The notes under the pieces were generated by a model. It saw only the letters and a list, made by a program, of their open reading frames with translations, was not told the origin of the DNA and did not search any database. The translations under genes were made by a program, and so were the position numbers. This document shows positions 14,315 to 17,521 of a DNA stretch of 17,521 nt, one piece after another. Position 1 is the stretch's first letter. Every line of letters starts with the position of its first letter. This DNA comes from Chloroflexota bacterium (GTDB lineage: Bacteria > Chloroflexota > Limnocylindria > Limnocylindrales > CSP1-4). The stretch covers positions 1-17,521 of the forward strand of contig JAJYDP010000020.1 of assembly GCA_021777365.1 (NCBI GenBank), given 5' to 3'.

Positions 14315-15334
14315 GTGACAGGGTTCGCCCGATCGCTCGCCGCGTCCTCGCTCGCCGCGGCCCTGGTCGTGACCGGCACCGTCATGCCGGCGCTGGCGAA
14401 GGGCGGGCACGGGCCGGGACCTACGCCCTCGCCGACGGCATCTCCCACGCCCTCGCCGACGCCATCGCCCTCCCCGTCGCCATCGCCCTCGCCATCCCCG
14501 ACGCCATCGCCCTCCCCGTCGCCATCGCCCGCCGGCTCGTCGACCGGCAACGACATCTCGTGGCCGCAGTGCGGAGGCGCGTACCCCAGCGGCCAGGCGT
14601 TCGGGATCGTGGGGCTCAACGCCGGGCTGGCGAACACGCCGAACTCGTGCCTTGCGAGCGAGCTGGCCTGGGCATGGAGCTCGAGCGGCGCGTCGTCCCC
14701 CGGTGTGCAGCCGAAGGCGTCGCTCTACGTCAACACCGCCGACCCGGGGCAGGCCGGCGTGTCCGACTGGCCAACCGGCAACGTCGATCCCAACGGCGTG
14801 CAAGTGTCCGATCCGTACGGGACATGCTCTGGCGGCAACGACCAGGCCTGCGCCTGGCAGTACGGCTGGAACAAGGCGATCCAGGACATGATGTGGCTGG
14901 CAGCCCTGTCTCCGGTCAGCCCCGAGCCCACGGACGCGAACGTGCCGTCCACCTACACCTGGTGGCTCGACGTGGAGACCGGCAATACCTGGGAGACGGG
15001 TTCCCAGGGCCTGGCGAACAACGTGGCCGACCTGCAGGGGATGGTCGCGGCGTTCGCGGATGAGGCTCCGTACGCAGGCGCGAACGAGACGTCCGGCGGC
15101 GTCACCCTCGGCGGCGCCAGGGTCGGCATCTACAGCACCGCCAGCCAGTGGGGGCAGATCACTGGCGGGGGCGCCAGCCTCGGCAGTCTGTCCGGCCTGC
15201 CGGACTGGATCCCGGGGGCGCGAACCCTCTCCGGGGCGAAGTCGAACTGCTCGCTCGCGAGCTTCACCGGCGGCGGGGTTCCGCTCACCCAGTGGTTCGG
15301 CAGACCCTACGACGGCGACTACGCCTGCCCGTGA
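14315..15334 (+). CDS. Secreted GH25-like (DUF1906-type) protein with Pro-Ser linker
   Basis: The protein is 339 residues. GTG 14315 follows GGAGG by seven bases. Residues 1-28 are a Sec signal peptide ending in ALA. A long Pro/Ser/Thr linker (about 35-72, low complexity) leads to the globular domain. This begins NDISWPQC (D80), and D219 with E221 occur in WWLDVETG, the acidic pair seen in GH25-type lysozyme folds and in DUF1906/Rv2525c-like domains. Six cysteines in the domain (86, 112, 171, 179, 312, 338) allow three disulfides, fitting an extracellular protein. A role in cell-wall glycan cleavage or modification is plausible, but whether it is catalytic is not shown. The Pro-Ser linker may cross the wall. 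No sorting signal is seen. Confidence 0.85.
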   Translation: MTGFARSLAASSLAAALVVTGTVMPALAKGGHGPGPTPSPTASPTPSPTPSPSPSPSPSPSPTPSPSPSPSPAGSSTGNDISWPQCGGAYPSGQAFGIVGLNAGLANTPNSCLASELAWAWSSSGASSPGVQPKASLYVNTADPGQAGVSDWPTGNVDPNGVQVSDPYGTCSGGNDQACAWQYGWNKAIQDMMWLAALSPVSPEPTDANVPSTYTWWLDVETGNTWETGSQGLANNVADLQGMVAAFADEAPYAGANETSGGVTLGGARVGIYSTASQWGQITGGGASLGSLSGLPDWIPGARTLSGAKSNCSLASFTGGGVPLTQWFGRPYDGDYACP

Positions 15335-15360
15335 CCGGAGCGCGTCGGAAGCCGGCCGGC

Positions 15361-15450
15361 GCAGCAGCGACCGTCGGCGCAGCAGCGACCGTCGGCACGG
15401 CAGCGACCGTCGGCACAGCAGCGACCGTCGGCACGGCAGCGACCGTCGGC
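15361..15450. repeat. Tandem repeat, five 18-bp units
   Basis: Five units of the type GCAGCAGCGACCGTCGGC begin at 15361, 15379, 15397, 15415 and 15433. The last 13 bases are constant, and variation is confined to the first four. It lies between the secreted GH25-like gene and the nucleotidase gene. Confidence 0.9.
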
Positions 15451-15518
15451 GCGATGGGCGACAAGGACCGCTCGTCTGCGGATCGCAGCCTGCCCTCGAG
15501 CGCGTGACGGAGCGGACG

Positions 15519-16139
15519 ATGCGGCGGCTCTACGTCGACATGGACGGCGTCCTGGTCGACTTCGACAGCGGTGTGGCACGACTGGACCCGTGGGTCCGCC
15601 TCGCGTACGTCGGGCATCTCGACGATGCTCCCGGCATCTTCGCCCTGATGGACCCGCTGCCGGGCGCCCTGGAGGCGTTCGCAGAGCTGGCGCAGCTGTT
15701 CGACACGTACGTGCTCTCCACCGCCCCATGGCGCAACCCGTCGGCCTGGTCCGACAAGCTGCTCTGGGTGCAGCGCCACCTGGGCGAGGCCGGTCACAAG
15801 CGGCTGATCCTCTGCCATCACAAGGACCTGCTGCAGGGCGACTTCCTTGTCGACGACCGCCGCGCACACGGTGCCGACCGCTTCCCGGGTGAGCACATCC
15901 TGTTCGGTGCGCCCGCGTTCCCCGACTGGCCGGCTGTGCTGGCCTACCTGCGGGACCGGGCGGACGACGCGGCGCCGGGAGATGCGCGACCCTCGATCGG
16001 CCGGGATCCGACACCCGGCGGTGAGGGCCCCTCGATCGGCCGGGATCCGACACCCGGCGGTGAGGGCCCCTCGATCGGCCGGGATCCGACACCCGGCGGT
16101 GAGGGCCCCTCGATCGGCCGGGATCGCGGGACGACCTGA
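15519..16139 (+). CDS. 5'(3')-deoxyribonucleotidase-like HAD protein with in-frame repeat tail
   Basis: The core (residues 1-150) matches the NT5C-type HAD family: DMDGVLVDF (nucleophile D7, acid D9), motif II at LSTAPW, and HHKDLLQGDFLVDDR (D112, D113 as motif IV). It is followed by GADRFPGEHILFG. It is expected to dephosphorylate deoxynucleoside monophosphates or similar phosphate esters in the cytoplasm; substrate is inferred from family. ATG 15519 follows GGAG by seven bases, and a GTG at 15504 is a less likely alternative. From residue 158 the protein turns into three identical copies of PSIGRDPTPGGEG and a partial fourth, then RGTT. That tail is not part of the fold and looks like a minisatellite read in frame. 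Confidence 0.88.
   Translation: MRRLYVDMDGVLVDFDSGVARLDPWVRLAYVGHLDDAPGIFALMDPLPGALEAFAELAQLFDTYVLSTAPWRNPSAWSDKLLWVQRHLGEAGHKRLILCHHKDLLQGDFLVDDRRAHGADRFPGEHILFGAPAFPDWPAVLAYLRDRADDAAPGDARPSIGRDPTPGGEGPSIGRDPTPGGEGPSIGRDPTPGGEGPSIGRDRGTT
15990..16124. repeat. In-frame 39-bp tandem repeat, three full copies and a partial
   Basis: Three identical 39-bp units (15990-16028, 16029-16067, 16068-16106) and an 18-bp partial fourth (16107-16124). The unit encodes the 13 residues PSIGRDPTPGGEG. Because the unit is a multiple of three, copy-number change would not shift the frame. Perfect identity suggests recent expansion. Confidence 0.97.
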
Positions 16140-16295
16140 GCCCGTCCTTGCGGCAGCCGCCGAAACGGTCGACAGCCGCTGAGACGACAGCGCGAGTTCG
16201 CCGTGCACGGGTTCGCTGCGGAAGGCACCCGGACGGGCCGGGGGGCACGCACCTCGGGGGCGCTTCGCATCTGGCCACACCCTCCGGGTGCGACG

Positions 16296-16571
16296 ATGCT
16301 TGCGACCATGCAGCCCGTTCGGGGCATGGCGCGCTGTCCCTGCTGCGGCTACCGGCTCGTGTGGTTCGGCTGCGCCACCTGGTGCCCGTGCGAACCGGCG
16401 CCCGCCGGGACGCGGCTGTGCGGCGAGCCGCACGAGTGCAGCGCGACGCGGCGGCTCCATCGCCATACCTTCCGCCAGCTGTATCTCGAAGAGGACTGGA
16501 CGGGCCAGTGCCTGGGCGCCGTCTTCGTCTGCAGCTGCGGACAGGAGCGGCGCCTCGAGCCCGCTGCCTGA
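16296..16571 (+). CDS. Small Cys-rich, zinc-ribbon-like protein
   Basis: The frame has a convincing coding body of about 80 residues. It begins ARCPCCGYRLVWFGC, followed by a CATWCPCE cluster, LCGEPHEC, and near the end FVCSCGQERRLE. The nine or more cysteines in CxC, CxxC and similar spacing suggest zinc or Fe-S binding. ATG 16296 is a guess: ATG 16308 and 16326 are also possible, and a GTG at 16203 is upstream. None has a strong Shine-Dalgarno. I do not recognise the family beyond a loose likeness to CPCC-type zinc proteins. Confidence 0.5.
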   Translation: MLATMQPVRGMARCPCCGYRLVWFGCATWCPCEPAPAGTRLCGEPHECSATRRLHRHTFRQLYLEEDWTGQCLGAVFVCSCGQERRLEPAA

Positions 16572-16623
16572 GGAGGGGCCGGCGCGAGCCTGGCGCGCGA
16601 CTCGCGCGTCGCACGGCAGCCGG

Positions 16624-16692
16624 CCTCTGCTCCGGCGTGCGCATGGTCGATCGACCTCTGCTCCGGCGTGCGCATGGCCGATCGACCTCTGC
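16624..16692. repeat. Tandem repeat, two 31-bp units plus a partial
   Basis: Two 31-bp units (16624-16654 and 16655-16685) differ at a single base, T versus C at unit position 27, and are followed by seven bases of a third. Each unit ends in a CGATCGA site. Confidence 0.88.
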
Positions 16693-16704
16693 GACGAGGA
16701 GCGC

Positions 16705-16905
16705 GTGAGCCCTGCGCAGCTCGTCGCCGCAAGGCCGTTTGCCTCTGTGAAGCACGCGGTCGGGCGCCTAGCGTTCGCCAGCAGCGGGATGGTCGTCGCG
16801 CTCTGTGCCCAGGGGCGCTGCCTCGTGTGCGCCCGAGCCCGACATCCCGGCGAGCGGCGGGGGACGCCATGTTCGATCACCGCGGGCAGGGCCCATTCTC
16901 AGTGA
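16705..16905 (+). CDS. Possible small protein of unknown function
   Basis: A GTG at 16705 with GAGGA about five bases upstream opens a 66-residue frame (VSPAQLVAARPFASVKHAV at the start). It has a hydrophobic middle and a C-terminal CLVCARARHPGERRG. It overlaps the next gene by 37 bases in another frame. I recognise no family, and it could be a shadow frame. It has no close match that I can recall. Confidence 0.25.
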   Translation: MSPAQLVAARPFASVKHAVGRLAFASSGMVVALCAQGRCLVCARARHPGERRGTPCSITAGRAHSQ

Positions 16906-17132
16906 CCGACCTGCGTTGGTCGGCGAGCGACCGGCCATTCACGGTCGCTGAAGCCGCCGCGGTCGCGCTGGCCGCCGTGGTCCCGGCGGTTGCCTTCTCG
17001 GTCGTCGCCATGCCGGTGGCCGGCATCGTCTGGTTGCTGGCCACCCTCCCGGGGGTGGCCTACGTCCTTGCGGGCGACCGCTTTGCCGCTCGACGGTCGG
17101 GACGCGCCGGCAAACGGCCGCGAAGGCGCTGA
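16869..17132 (+). CDS. Small two-helix membrane protein
   Basis: This 87-residue frame begins MFDHRGQGPFSVTDLRW. It contains two hydrophobic segments, about residues 28-49 and 51-70, separated by a Pro, and ends in a strongly basic tail (RRSGRAGKRPRRR). By the positive-inside rule the basic C-terminus is cytoplasmic. ATG 16869 follows a GGGGGA by a plausible distance. I do not recognise the family and assign no function. Confidence 0.5.
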   Translation: MFDHRGQGPFSVTDLRWSASDRPFTVAEAAAVALAAVVPAVAFSVVAMPVAGIVWLLATLPGVAYVLAGDRFAARRSGRAGKRPRRR

Positions 17133-17521
17133 ACCGTCGTGGCAGGTCACTGACGGTCACTCGACGTGCAGGGCCGGGTGCGCGGAAGGGCGCTGACCGG
17201 CGGGTCGTTCCGCGGACCGGGGGAACACTGCCAGCCGGCGGTGCGCTCCCCGAGGGGGCGTTCCCCGAAGCTTGCTCCCCGGAGGGGCGTTCCCCGAAAC
17301 TTCCTCCCCCGTGAGTCGCTCCGCGGACTGAGGGAACATTGCCCGCCGGCGGTGCGCTCCCCGGAGTGGGGCTCCGCTGGGGTCGCTTGCGGCGGCGCGT
17401 TGCCTGAAGGGCGTTCCCCCGGGGCCGCTCCCCGGAGTGGCGCTCCGCTGGGATCGCCTGCCCGAAGCGTGCTTGCCGGCGGCGCGCTCGCCCGAGGGCG
17501 CTCGCCGGAAGGGCGGCCGGG
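17133..17521. repeat. Gene-free region of nested, imperfect tandem repeats to the window edge
   Basis: About 390 bp with no credible gene. A segment of about 50 bp at 17204 recurs at 17315, 111 bp later, with only a few mismatches. Between them a unit of about 28 bp built on GGCGTTCCCCGAA occurs twice in tandem. Past 17360 a CTCCCCGGAGTGG-type unit of about 32 bp recurs near 17429. Many sub-elements are CCCC/GGGG palindromes. Confidence 0.7.

Noticed and set aside
15060..15518. Upstream extension of the nucleotidase frame
   Set aside because: It overlaps the secreted GH25-like gene and translates the 18-bp repeat as Arg/Ser/Asp-rich sequence. HAD homology and ribosome binding site begin at 15519.

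Overview
High-GC (about 70% by eye) bacterial DNA. Secreted proteins carry plain Sec signal peptides, the hydrogenase small subunit carries a Tat signal, there is an F420-type LLM flavin/deazaflavin oxidoreductase, and GTG starts are common. This fits a soil-type monoderm such as a Chloroflexota (Limnocylindria/Ellin6529-like) or an actinobacterium. I lean to Chloroflexota, but the sequence alone does not prove it. No tRNA, rRNA, CRISPR array or insertion sequence was seen.

Layout. Left edge: a truncated leftward XRE-TPR regulator, divergent from a DsrE-like/TusA sulfur-relay pair (to 1656). A secreted beta-rich protein follows (1863-3227). A leftward pair encodes a hemerythrin and a double-ACT protein (3479-4407). 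A rightward 12-helix membrane protein with a haem-copper-oxidase-like look (4844-6307) comes next. The centre is a leftward [NiFe]-hydrogenase operon read from right to left: small subunit, large subunit, b-type cytochrome, then an Rrf2 regulator with three cysteines (10844 down to 6571). The right third holds a second hemerythrin-like protein, a membrane-anchored protein with F/G-rich tracts, an LLM oxidoreductase, a secreted GH25-like (DUF1906-type) protein, a 5'(3')-deoxyribonucleotidase-like HAD protein, and small Cys-rich and membrane proteins.

How the genes may work together. The hydrogenase is a membrane-anchored uptake enzyme: the large subunit oxidises H2, electrons pass through the small-subunit Fe-S relay to the b-type cytochrome and then to quinone, and the Rrf2 protein is placed to sense redox, iron or NO. 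Its most striking feature is an Asn where one proximal-cluster cysteine normally sits. Two hemerythrins and the oxidase-like protein suggest an O2/NO/iron theme, but this is inference. No hydrogenase maturation gene lies in the window.

A second theme is repeats. Most intergenic gaps in the right half, and several elsewhere, carry a different short tandem repeat (units of 14, 17, 18, 31 bp). One 39-bp array lies in frame at the 3' end of the nucleotidase gene, and the last 390 bp is a gene-free mosaic of nested repeats.
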